Assembly (NCBI GenBank): GCA_022844045.1
Contig: JALHMM010000015.1
Coordinates: forward strand, 24,649 to 88,648
Reading direction: 5' to 3'
DNA length: 64,000 nt
From: Reyranellaceae bacterium
GTDB taxonomy: Bacteria > Pseudomonadota > Alphaproteobacteria > Reyranellales > Reyranellaceae
Both the position numbers and the translations under genes were made by a program. Positions 10,792 through 18,837 of this stretch are shown here, piece by piece (position 1 is the first letter of the stretch; every line of letters starts with the position of its first letter). Under the pieces are notes generated by a model. That model saw only the letters and a program-made list of their open reading frames with translations. It was not told where the DNA came from and did not search any database.

Positions 10792-11298
10792 TCAGCTCTT
10801 GATCGCGATGCGCTTCACCTGCGACTGCGCCTTCGCGCTCTTCGGCAGCACGATGTTCAGCACGCCGTTCTTGAACCGCGCGGCGATCTCGTCATCGTCC
10901 ACCTCGACGCCGAGCGGAATGCGGCGCTCGAAGCGGCCGTAGAAGCGTTCCGAGAACTGCTTGTCCTTGTCCTCGGCTTCCGAGCGCTTCTCGCCCTTCA
11001 GCGTCAGCACGCCGTCACCGAGCAGGACCTCGATGTCCTTCTCGTCGAGGCCGGGTACTTCCGCGCTAACCCTGATCTCCTTGTCGGTCTCGGCGATCTC
11101 GACATTCGGCCAGGCCGCGCTGAACGACGACAGAGAACTGAACGCCGGCAGGCGGCTGTCGACGGAACGGAAGACGTCATCAAAGAGCCGGTTCATCTCG
11201 CGGCGCAGCGAAAGAAACGGGCTACGGTCCTCGTCACGAAGCATGATGGGGGCCGGGTTGTTGGCGCGGCCCCACGGGATCAGATCACGGACACTCAT
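10792..11298 (-). CDS. Hsp20/alpha-crystallin small heat shock protein
   Basis: Holdase chaperone that binds unfolding proteins without ATP. From MSVRDLIPWGR the protein is 168 residues: an N-terminal arm with FLSLRREMNRLFDDVF, an alpha-crystallin domain (about 70-160) with AEVPGLDEKDIEVLL and GVLTLKGEKR, the GVLNIVLPK motif, and a short tail ending VKRIAIKS, which carries an I-x-I-type anchor. This is class A-like (Hsp16.5/HspA type). Longer upstream starts add a Pro-rich segment and are rejected. It lies 94 bp after the second Hsp20 gene and 73 bp before the NDUFS4-type gene. Confidence 0.93.
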   Translation of the reverse strand: MSVRDLIPWGRANNPAPIMLRDEDRSPFLSLRREMNRLFDDVFRSVDSRLPAFSSLSSFSAAWPNVEIAETDKEIRVSAEVPGLDEKDIEVLLGDGVLTLKGEKRSEAEDKDKQFSERFYGRFERRIPLGVEVDDDEIAARFKNGVLNIVLPKSAKAQSQVKRIAIKS

Positions 11299-11392
11299 GT
11301 CGCTTCTCCTTCTGTTCGGAATTGGCAAAGCTTTCCCGTGGGTGCCGGGCGCGCTGCCCGGCACCTTCCAGGAACCGCGCTAACAGAAAGCC

Positions 11393-11875
11393 TCAGGCGG
11401 CGCGTCTCTCGGTTTCGGCCTGCATGGCCTCGTCCCTCAGCAACGCCTCGCCGGTCGTGATGCCGATCCGACGCGGCTTCATGTCCTCGGGGATCTCGCG
11501 CTTCAAGATGACGGTCAGCAGACCGTTCGCGAGGTTAGCGCCTAGGACTTTCACGTGGTCGGCAAGCTCGAAGCGGCGTTGGAATGTACGGCCCGCAATA
11601 CCGCGATGCAGATACTGCCGTTTCTCCTCAGCCTCGCCGGACTTCTGGCCCACTATCATGAGCACGCTCTGCTCCTGCGTGATGATCAGCTCGTGCTCGG
11701 TGAAACCGGCCACCGCCATCGTGATTCGATACTCGTCCTCACCCGACTTGACGATGTCGTAGGGCGGCCAATTGTCGATGGACGCGACGCGTCTCGCATT
11801 CTCGAGGGCGTTCAACATCCGGTCGAAGCCAACGCTCGAGCGGAACAGGGGAGAGAAGTCGAAAACGGCGCTCAT
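11393..11875 (-). CDS. Hsp20 small heat shock protein, IbpA-like
   Basis: 160 residues from MSAVFDFSPLFRSSVGFDRML, the N-terminal signature of IbpA/HspH-type small heat shock proteins. The alpha-crystallin domain contains YRITMAVAGFTEHEL, FQRRFELADHVKV and NGLLTVILKREIPE; the tail RRIGI supplies the I-x-I motif. A strong AAAGGAGG precedes the ATG. It is the first gene of the stress operon. The two Hsp20s belong to different subclasses (IbpA-like and class A-like), which often co-assemble on different clients. I saw no confident heat shock promoter upstream. Confidence 0.93.
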   Translation of the reverse strand: MSAVFDFSPLFRSSVGFDRMLNALENARRVASIDNWPPYDIVKSGEDEYRITMAVAGFTEHELIITQEQSVLMIVGQKSGEAEEKRQYLHRGIAGRTFQRRFELADHVKVLGANLANGLLTVILKREIPEDMKPRRIGITTGEALLRDEAMQAETERRAA

Positions 11876-12321
11876 AGCCACATCCTCCTTTGAGCAACAT
11901 GGATACAAGGCTCCCCTGGATCGCCGGGCGCCGCTGGCACCCACTCGACCCATGCCGGCCCCAGGATTGGCGGCCGACGCCCTGTGATCTAGTTCAGCGC
12001 CTTATCAGTTCAAGACGGCTCGGCGCCGGATCAGTCTCGAACGCGATCGAACCGCCAAGCCCTCGAACTACCCGCGCAGCGGATTCGGGTTGGTCAAGGC
12101 GGCCTGCCCCTGAAGGCGAAAAGAGCCGGGATCGGTTGAGCGCCATATCGGCGCGCCGCTTCAGGATTCGCGTCCACATCGCCAACCGCCTCGCATGACG
12201 TCTCGCGGCGATGGTTCCACGGGCTGGCGAAGTGGCGTGGCCGATGTCTTGCCGCGCCCCGTCCAACGCTTGCAAAGCCGGCCTCCGGCCGCTACACCCC
12301 TGCCCGGCCGTCGGCCCCTGC
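11876..12321. other. Gene-free gap between the stress operon and tRNA-Gln
   Basis: 446 bp containing the leader of the stress operon. One minus-strand frame at 11994-12275 ends in RVVRGLGGSIAFETDPAPSR, which resembles the last strand of a histidine kinase ATPase domain, but the rest of that frame is not recognisable. It could be a remnant of a decayed kinase gene. Nothing else stands out. Confidence 0.4.
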
Positions 12322-12395
12322 TGGGGGATAGTTTAACGGTAGAACAACCGGCTCTGACCCGGTTAGTCTAGGTTCGAATCCTGGTCCCCCAGCCA
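12322..12395 (+). tRNA. tRNA-Gln (anticodon CTG)
   Basis: Cloverleaf read by eye: acceptor TGGGGGA pairs with TCCCCCA, short D-arm GTT/AAC around AACGGTAG, anticodon stem ACCGG/CCGGT with loop CTCTGAC (anticodon CTG, reading CAG), T-arm around GGTTCGAATCC, and an encoded 3' CCA after discriminator G. It stands alone at the junction between the stress operon and the type I secretion locus. Its 3' end is a typical integrase target, but I found no second copy of that end in the window. Confidence 0.93.
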
Positions 12396-12631
12396 ATCTC
12401 CCTAGAATCCTGATTTAGTGGGCCTTTTTGGAACCGACGCCCCCGTTGTCCGGGCGCGGCTCATTCGATCCAGCCGTCCGATTTCGGCCGCTTATGGTCC
12501 TCATCCCGGCGTTGGAACAACCCCGCCCAAGGCCCCGGGATATCGCATCGAGAACGCCTTCTGTCGTCTTCAGGACTGCCGAGGGCGCTCTCGAGGGATG
12601 TCGTGCGCCAACCCGCCTGAGGCGACGCGGT

Positions 12632-14713
12632 TCAGCCGATATACCCGTTGCCGTTGAGGTCCTGTTCGAAGCCATTCTCGAGCGCTCGCAGCACAGGATC
12701 GCTCGCCGACACCACGCCGAGCACCGACGAGGCGTAGTTTCCAGCGCTGTTGGTATGCCAGACGGTGAACTGGTCGGCCGTGCCGTTTTTCCAGACCACG
12801 TCATAGCCGCCGCCCGATGCCTCGGCGCTGATCGGCGTCCATGCGCCGAACTGACCGGCGATGACGTCTTTGCCCTGATACTTCAGCGTCTGAGCGGGGT
12901 TGCCGGCCTCTTCGACGAAAAAGAGATCGGCGATCGCGCGCAGGTCGGTCGCCCCATTCAGCTCGATCACCGTCGTGTCCAAGCCGACCATCCCGTCATT
13001 GTTGAGGTCTTGGGTGAAATCGGCTTCGAGCGCTTGCAGCGTGTAGGTGCTGCCCGCCACGACACCGGTCACCGACGAGGCGTAGCTGCCGCTGCCGTTG
13101 ATATGCCAGACGGTGAACTGGTCGGCCGTGCCGTTTTTCCAGACCACGTCATAGCCGCCGCCCGATGCCTCGGCGCTGATCGGCGTCCATGCGCCGAACT
13201 GGCCGGCGATGACGTCGGCGCCGAAGTACTTCAACGATTGGGCTGAGCCGCCGGCGTCTTCGACGAAGAAGCGGTCGACGACCGCGTTCAAGTTGGTCGA
13301 TCCGTTCCCCTCGATCTCGGTCGTGACAGGACCGATTGTCCCGTCGCCGTTGAGGTCGTGGGCGAAGCCGGTCTCGAGCGCCTGCAGCGCGTACGTACCG
13401 CCCGACACGGCGCCGATCACCGATGAGACGTAGTGGCCGCCACTGTTGGTATGCCAGACGGTGTACTGGTTGGCGGTGCCGTTCTTCCAGGCCACATCGT
13501 AGCCGCCGCCCGATGCCTCGGCGCTGATCGGCGTCCATCCCCCGAACTGGCCGGCGATGACGTCGGCGCCGAAATACTTCAGCGAGGGGCCCGACGCGCC
13601 GCCGTCGTCGAGGAAAAAGCGGTCCACGACGGCGCTCAGGCTGGTCGACCCGATCGTTTCGATTACAGTCGTGACGAGGCCGATTGTCCCGTCACCGTTG
13701 AGGTCATGGGCGAAGCTGGTCTCGAGCGCCTGCAGCGCGTAGGTGTTGCCCGACACGGCACCGATCACCGACGAGGTGTAGTGGCCGCTGCTGTTGGTGT
13801 GCCAGACGGTGTACTGATTGGCCGTACCGTTCTTCCAGGCGACGTTGTAGCCGCCGCCCGATGCCTCGCCGCTGATCGGCGTCCATCCCCCGAACTGCCC
13901 GGCGATGACTTCGGCGCCGAAATACTTGAGCGAGGGGTTGGCGCCGCCGTCTTCGACGAAGAAGCGGTCCGCGACGGCGCTCAGGCTGGTCGACCCACTC
14001 ACCTCGATCTCCGTCGTGACGAGGCCGGTTGTCCCGTCGCTGTTGAGATCTTGGGCGAAGCTGGTCTCGAGCGCCTGCAGCGCGTAGGTGTTGCCCGACA
14101 AGACACCGGTCAGCGACGAAGTGTAGTGGCCGCTGCTGTTGGTGTGCCAGACGGTGTACTGATCGGCCGTGCCGTTCTTCCAGACCACGTCGTAGCCGCC
14201 GCCCGACGTCTCGGCGCTGATCGGCTTCCATCCCCCGAACTGGCCGGCGATGACGTCGGCACCGAAATACTTCAGCGCGGGACCAGGTGCGCCACCGTTG
14301 TCGACAAAGAAGCGATCGGCGACCGCGCTCAGGCCGGTAAAGCCATTCGTCTCGATCTCCGTCGTGGCGAAGCCGACTGTCCCGTCGCCATTGAGGTCCT
14401 GGTCGAATCTGGTCTCGAGCGCCTGCAGCGCGTACATGCCGCCCGATACGACGCCGAGGGCCGACGACGTGTAGTTGCCGCCGCTGTTGATGCGCCAGAC
14501 GGTGTACTGGTCCGCCGCGCCGTTCTTCCAGACCACCTCGTAGCCGTCTCCCGACGGCTCGGCGCTGATCGGCGTCCATGCGCCGAACTGACCTATGACG
14601 ACGTCCACGCCGGAAAACTTCAGCGTGGGAGTCGACGAACCGGAGGCGATGACGTAGAGGCCGTCGACCTCGCTCAGGCTGGCCAATCCATTCGCTTCAA
14701 TAAGGACAGACAT
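12632..14713 (-). CDS. Secreted protein made of six tryptophan-rich repeats
   Basis: The 693 residues consist entirely of six repeats of about 115-117 residues. Each has a strand-rich block (VIAGQFGAWTPISAE, GGGYDVVWKNGTADQYTVWHTN) that fits the tryptophan-rich W_rich_C type domain, followed by ALExxFxQDLNGDGTxG, an EF-hand-like calcium loop. The last repeat stops at QDLNGNGYIG, the same ending as the 2441-residue protein at 54851-62176. There is no Sec signal peptide, consistent with C-terminal type I secretion. It lies 95 bp downstream of the membrane fusion protein gene and is a likely exporter substrate. The biological role is unknown; adhesion or matrix function is a guess. Confidence 0.8.
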   Translation of the reverse strand: MSVLIEANGLASLSEVDGLYVIASGSSTPTLKFSGVDVVIGQFGAWTPISAEPSGDGYEVVWKNGAADQYTVWRINSGGNYTSSALGVVSGGMYALQALETRFDQDLNGDGTVGFATTEIETNGFTGLSAVADRFFVDNGGAPGPALKYFGADVIAGQFGGWKPISAETSGGGYDVVWKNGTADQYTVWHTNSSGHYTSSLTGVLSGNTYALQALETSFAQDLNSDGTTGLVTTEIEVSGSTSLSAVADRFFVEDGGANPSLKYFGAEVIAGQFGGWTPISGEASGGGYNVAWKNGTANQYTVWHTNSSGHYTSSVIGAVSGNTYALQALETSFAHDLNGDGTIGLVTTVIETIGSTSLSAVVDRFFLDDGGASGPSLKYFGADVIAGQFGGWTPISAEASGGGYDVAWKNGTANQYTVWHTNSGGHYVSSVIGAVSGGTYALQALETGFAHDLNGDGTIGPVTTEIEGNGSTNLNAVVDRFFVEDAGGSAQSLKYFGADVIAGQFGAWTPISAEASGGGYDVVWKNGTADQFTVWHINGSGSYASSVTGVVAGSTYTLQALEADFTQDLNNDGMVGLDTTVIELNGATDLRAIADLFFVEEAGNPAQTLKYQGKDVIAGQFGAWTPISAEASGGGYDVVWKNGTADQFTVWHTNSAGNYASSVLGVVSASDPVLRALENGFEQDLNGNGYIG

Positions 14714-14808
14714 ATCCCACTCCCCCGAACAACCATTTCCCGATTCGCCGGACCAACCGCGGCGCTGAACTATCCAAACCGCCTACCGCCCCATCACGCC
14801 AGCGGTGG

Positions 14809-16143
14809 TCAACGCTCCCGAAACGTGCGCGCGATCTGCTCGCGCAGGGGCTTGAACAGGTAGCCCAACGGGCTACGCGCATCGGTCTGGATGAAGGCTT
14901 CGATCGGCATTCCCGGCAGGAGCCGGAAATCGCCGAGCTTCTTGAGGTCGATATCCGACAAGCCGATCCGCACGACGTAGTACGACATGCCCGGCATCTG
15001 GCCGGACTGGGTATCCTTCGTCAGGTCGGCCGAAACCCGCGTCAGCACGCCGGAGATGTCGGGCGACGTGCGCTGGTTGCCGGCCATGACGCGAATGAGG
15101 GCGTGCGAGCCTTCCGAAACCTGATCGATATCCTGCGGCGCGACCTTGGCCTCGACGACCAGGGCGTCGCTCTGCGGCACGATCAGCATGATCGTCTCGC
15201 CGGTGCCGATGACGCCGCCGACCGTGTGGACGGCGAGGCTGTGCACCACCCCGGCCTGCGGCGCGCGGATATCGACGCGACGGAGCTGATCCTCGGCGGC
15301 GGTCAGTCGCTCGCGCAGTTCCGCGGTACGCCCCTGGACGTCGCGCAGCTCCTTGAGCACCTCCGTGCGGAAATCCTGATCGAGCTGGATGATCTGCAGC
15401 GCGGTTTCGCTGATCTTCCCGCGGGCGCGCGCGGTCTCGGCAACGTAGTGGCCCCGCTCTCCATCGAGACGGGCCCGGTCGCGCTCGAGCAGCATCACGC
15501 GCGAGATCGGCACCAGCTTCCGGGCCCACAGATCGCGGAGCCCCTCGAGCTCGGTGGTGATGAACTTGATCTCGAGTTCCTTGGCGGCGATCTGCGCCTT
15601 CAATCCGCTGATCTCCTCCTCGCTCTGGGAGATCCGTTCACGCAACTGGGCGCGATGGCCGGACCGGGCGCTGCCCCGGTTCTCGAACAGCTTCACCTCG
15701 TCGATCATCGACTGCTTGACCGCCTTCTCCCCCGCGCGGGCGACCAACTCGTCGGGAAACACCAGGCTTTCGCCCCCGTCGCGTTCCGCGATCAGCCGCG
15801 CCTGCCGCGACAGCAGCTCGTCGAGCTGCGACCGCACCATGCCCAGCGTGGCGCGCGTTACGGTATCGTCGAGGCGCATCAGGACCTGTCCGGCCTCGAC
15901 CTTGTCGCCTTCGCGCACCAGGATTTGCCCGACGATGCCGCCCGCGGAGTGCTGGACCTTCTTTACGTTCGACTCGACGACGATCGAACCCGAGGCGATC
16001 ACCGCGCCGGACAACTCGCTGAAGGTCGCCCAACCGCCAAAGCCGCCGACGAGGACGAGGGCGAGCACAAGGCCCAGACGATTGAGCCGGGCGATCGCCT
16101 GGCGCGGCGTCTGATCCGGTCGCGTGACGTCGGGAGCTGCCAT
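14809..16143 (-). CDS. Type I secretion membrane fusion protein (HlyD/PrtE family)
   Basis: Periplasmic adaptor linking the ABC exporter to an outer-membrane TolC. 444 residues: short cytoplasmic tail, one TM (about 24-47, LGLVLALVLVGGFGGWATF), lipoyl half-motifs (SGSIVVESNVKKVQHSAGGIV and AGVVHSLAVHTVGGVI), a long coiled-coil hairpin (about 95-280), and a beta-barrel C-terminal domain ending PLREQIARTFRER. The ABC gene's TGA is followed by C and this ATG, so the two are translationally linked; a GTG 9 bases upstream is an alternative start. No tolC is in the window. Confidence 0.93.
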   Translation of the reverse strand: MAAPDVTRPDQTPRQAIARLNRLGLVLALVLVGGFGGWATFSELSGAVIASGSIVVESNVKKVQHSAGGIVGQILVREGDKVEAGQVLMRLDDTVTRATLGMVRSQLDELLSRQARLIAERDGGESLVFPDELVARAGEKAVKQSMIDEVKLFENRGSARSGHRAQLRERISQSEEEISGLKAQIAAKELEIKFITTELEGLRDLWARKLVPISRVMLLERDRARLDGERGHYVAETARARGKISETALQIIQLDQDFRTEVLKELRDVQGRTAELRERLTAAEDQLRRVDIRAPQAGVVHSLAVHTVGGVIGTGETIMLIVPQSDALVVEAKVAPQDIDQVSEGSHALIRVMAGNQRTSPDISGVLTRVSADLTKDTQSGQMPGMSYYVVRIGLSDIDLKKLGDFRLLPGMPIEAFIQTDARSPLGYLFKPLREQIARTFRER

Positions 16144-16144
16144 G

Positions 16145-17914
16145 TCATGCACCGCCGGCGTTCTCGCCGACGACCTTCAGATTGACGTTGGGAACCGGCT
16201 GGGCCGGCCGAGGCGCGAGGCGCTGCATGATCTCGTCGCGCGGCCCGAACATCATCTGGGTACCGCCGCTCACGACCAGCACCTTGTCGCAGACGGCGAG
16301 TGCCGACGGGCGGTGGGCGATCAGGACGACGATCGCGCCGCGCGCTTTGGCGTCCTTGATGGCGTGCGCCAGCGCCGCTTCGCCTTCGGCGTCGAGATTG
16401 GCGTTCGGTTCGTCGAGCACGATCAGGAACGGGTCGCCATAGAGCGCGCGCGCCAGGGCGATGCGCTGCCGCTGGCCGCCGGAGAGGGCGGCCCCCGCCT
16501 CGCCGAGCGGCGTGTCGTAGCCCGACGACAGCTGCACAATCATTTCGTGCGCGCCGGCGGCACGCGCCGCCTTCAGCACCGCCTCGCTGTCGGGCGCCTC
16601 GGCCATGCGCGCGATGTTCTCGGCGACCGTGCCGTCGAAGATCTCCACATTCTGCGAGACGAAGCCGATATGACGGCCCAGCGCCGTGGAGTTCCACTGA
16701 TCGATGGCCGCTCCATCGAGCCGGACCGAGCCGCGCCCTGGCTGCCAGATGCCGACCAGGACCCGGGCCAGCGACGTCTTGCCGGACCCGCTCGGCCCGA
16801 CGACGCCGACCGCTTCGCCGGCCGCCAGCCGGAAGCGCACATCGCGCAGGACCGCGTTGCTCCGGTCGGGTGTGACGATGGTCAGCTGCTCGACATCGAG
16901 GCTGCGTTGCGGGCGCGGCAGGGTCGTCTGGGCTTTCGCGACCGGCATCCGCGAGAGCAGCTCCGACAGCCGCCGTACGCCCTCGCGCGCGCCGACGAAG
17001 CCGCGCCAGTTGCCGATCGCCGTCTCGATCGGCGCCAGCGCCCGGCCCATCATGATCGAGGCCGCCATCATGGCGCCGGCGGTCAGCTCCTGATGAATGA
17101 CCAGATAGGCGCCCACACCGAGGATCAGGGACTGAAGCAGCAGCCTGACGACCTTGGTGATCGCGCTATAGGTGCCGATCACGTCGGTCGAGCGTTGCAC
17201 GGCGCCGAGATATCGGCTGTTCACGGCGTTCCAGCGCTTGGCCAGCGCCGGCATCATGCCAAGCGCGACGGCCGTCTCGCTGTTGCGCCGGCTTCCTTCG
17301 ATCAGCGCGGCGCGCAGGCCGGTGTCGCGAGCCAGGACCTTCGACGGATCACGGCTGGAGCGTTCGGTGAGGAACGTCAGCGCGATCAGGATGAGCACGC
17401 CGGCCAGCGAGAGCACGCCCAGCCAGACGTTGATCAGAAAGCACACGAACAGGAAGACCGGCACCCAGGGCAGGTCGACGATGGCGATCGGACCACCACC
17501 GCTGAGGAACCCGCGGATCTGGTCGAGGTCGCGGACCGGTTGATGCGCTTCGCCGGGCTGGCGGGCGACGATGCCCAGCTGGATGACCGAATCGTGCACG
17601 GTGGTCGCCAGCTGCTGATCGAGCGCGGCCGAGGCGCGCGCGACGATGCGGCCGCGGATCAGGTCGAAAGCGCCCTGGAAGGCATAGGCGCCGACCAGGC
17701 AGACCGTCAGCGCCACCAGGGTCGGCACGCTGCGCGACGCCAGGACGCGATCGTAGATCTGCAGCATGTAGAGCGGCGCGGCGAACATCAGGATGTTGGC
17801 CACGCCCGAGAACAGCGCCACGCTCCAGAACGCGCGGCGGCAATCCTGCAGCGCCTTCGCGACATCGGGATGGGTGGGTGTTAGCTGAAGGGTCCGCTGA
17901 TTCACGACACGCAC
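16145..17914 (-). CDS. Type I secretion ABC exporter, PrtD family
   Basis: Inner-membrane ATPase that exports RTX-type proteins. 589 residues: a six-TM exporter domain (about 30-310) and a nucleotide-binding domain with Walker A GPSGSGKTSL, signature LSGGQRQRIALARAL and Walker B FLIVLDEPNANLD, the DEPNANLD form being typical of PrtD/RTX exporters. There is no N-terminal C39 peptidase or C39-like domain, so cargo is not cleaved. It begins with GTG and lacks a clear ribosome binding site, so the first few codons are uncertain. It lies 214 bp after the acyltransferase gene, with an AT-rich probable promoter between. Confidence 0.94.
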   Translation of the reverse strand: MRVVNQRTLQLTPTHPDVAKALQDCRRAFWSVALFSGVANILMFAAPLYMLQIYDRVLASRSVPTLVALTVCLVGAYAFQGAFDLIRGRIVARASAALDQQLATTVHDSVIQLGIVARQPGEAHQPVRDLDQIRGFLSGGGPIAIVDLPWVPVFLFVCFLINVWLGVLSLAGVLILIALTFLTERSSRDPSKVLARDTGLRAALIEGSRRNSETAVALGMMPALAKRWNAVNSRYLGAVQRSTDVIGTYSAITKVVRLLLQSLILGVGAYLVIHQELTAGAMMAASIMMGRALAPIETAIGNWRGFVGAREGVRRLSELLSRMPVAKAQTTLPRPQRSLDVEQLTIVTPDRSNAVLRDVRFRLAAGEAVGVVGPSGSGKTSLARVLVGIWQPGRGSVRLDGAAIDQWNSTALGRHIGFVSQNVEIFDGTVAENIARMAEAPDSEAVLKAARAAGAHEMIVQLSSGYDTPLGEAGAALSGGQRQRIALARALYGDPFLIVLDEPNANLDAEGEAALAHAIKDAKARGAIVVLIAHRPSALAVCDKVLVVSGGTQMMFGPRDEIMQRLAPRPAQPVPNVNLKVVGENAGGA

Positions 17915-18128
17915 GACGCAGGAGTGGCCAACGAAATTAGCGCGATGCCGCGGGACCGAAACGGCGCGGTCCGCCCGCGCCAGGTCGTGCCGACGTCATA
18001 CCCGAACAGAACAAGTACATCCGCAATCATGGTAATACGTTCTTTATAAGGAACTGAGTAAATACTAGAGGATAAGCAGTAAATAGTCGAGATATTGTAA
18101 TCTATATTTCCGATAAATCAGTCAGTTA
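17915..18128 (-). promoter_or_regulatory. AT-rich leader upstream of the exporter genes
   Basis: About 110 bases (18015-18128) are strikingly AT-rich compared with the GC-rich surroundings, with runs such as TTATAAAG and AATATAGATTACAATAT on the minus strand. This probably holds the promoter of the exporter genes and separates them from the acyltransferase gene. No specific operator was identified. Confidence 0.45.
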
Positions 18129-18716
18129 CTAAGCCTTATTTCCCAGCGTCGTGATCGAGATCTTGCCGTCTTTACCCATGGTGCGAAGCTTCACCTGCTT
18201 GCCCTTGAATTGCGTCTCCTCGAGCCGCTTGACGAACTTCGGAATGGCCCGGCGGTCGCCAGCGACGGCGATGAGCCAGGGGATGTCGCCGGAGGCCCAC
18301 TCGCTGGGCCGCAGCAGCAGCGGCTTGTCGAGATCCTTGGACAGCCGCTTGTCGATTTCCGGCGATACCGTCGCCCACAGCGCCACGGCGACGGGTACCA
18401 GCAGGACGCTGTCGGCGGGCGACTTCGTCTCGGCCCCCGGTGCACCGGCCGGCTTCTCCGCGCGGGACTGGGCGATGCGCCACTGTCCCGACAGGATCGG
18501 CGGGATGACCAGCCATTCGAGCTCGGCGAGGCGGAGGTTCTTGAAGCCGGGATCGCGCATGAGCACGGCGACGACGTCGGCGAAGGTCTGCGCCATCCGT
18601 TCGCGGCGCGCGGCGCTGCTGCGGGCGGTCGACGTCATGCCGGCCGCAGCCGGCTGGCCGCCCGCACCATTGGCGGCGGCGTGAACTGAAACGGATTCTG
18701 ACTGAAAATTATTCAT
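18129..18716 (-). CDS. HlyC-like toxin-activating lysine acyltransferase, atypical
   Basis: HlyC-family enzymes move a fatty acyl group from acyl-ACP to lysines of RTX proteins in the cytoplasm before export. The 195-residue protein matches in LRLAELEWLVIPPILSGQ, ALWATVSPEIDKRL, the SGDIPWLI block with Asp134, and the strand KGKQVKLRTMG. The catalytic histidine position (PLHRN in HlyC) appears to be Phe58 (DPGFKN), so it may be a diverged or non-catalytic member. GGGGGATA precedes the ATG; upstream in-frame starts are not conserved. It begins 121 bp after the RTX peroxidase and precedes the exporter, an order that argues for the peroxidase as partner. Confidence 0.85.
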   Translation of the reverse strand: MNNFQSESVSVHAAANGAGGQPAAAGMTSTARSSAARRERMAQTFADVVAVLMRDPGFKNLRLAELEWLVIPPILSGQWRIAQSRAEKPAGAPGAETKSPADSVLLVPVAVALWATVSPEIDKRLSKDLDKPLLLRPSEWASGDIPWLIAVAGDRRAIPKFVKRLEETQFKGKQVKLRTMGKDGKISITTLGNKA

Positions 18717-18837
18717 CGTATCCCCCGGGCTGGTTCCAGCCTTGCTTCGCGGCACGCCCAATATTGTGGGTTGCCCGTCCTGCTAAACGCATCGTGGCCA
18801 CGGGCGGGCGAGTATGGTGCCCGCCCGTGGATATTCA

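Noticed and set aside
12322-14713. A complete integrative element beside tRNA-Gln
   Set aside because: No integrase, no second copy of the tRNA 3' end and no other mobility gene were found in the window.
12428-14863. Plus-strand frames over the tryptophan-repeat gene
   Set aside because: Shadows of the coding strand; the regular repeats make long antisense frames without domain content.
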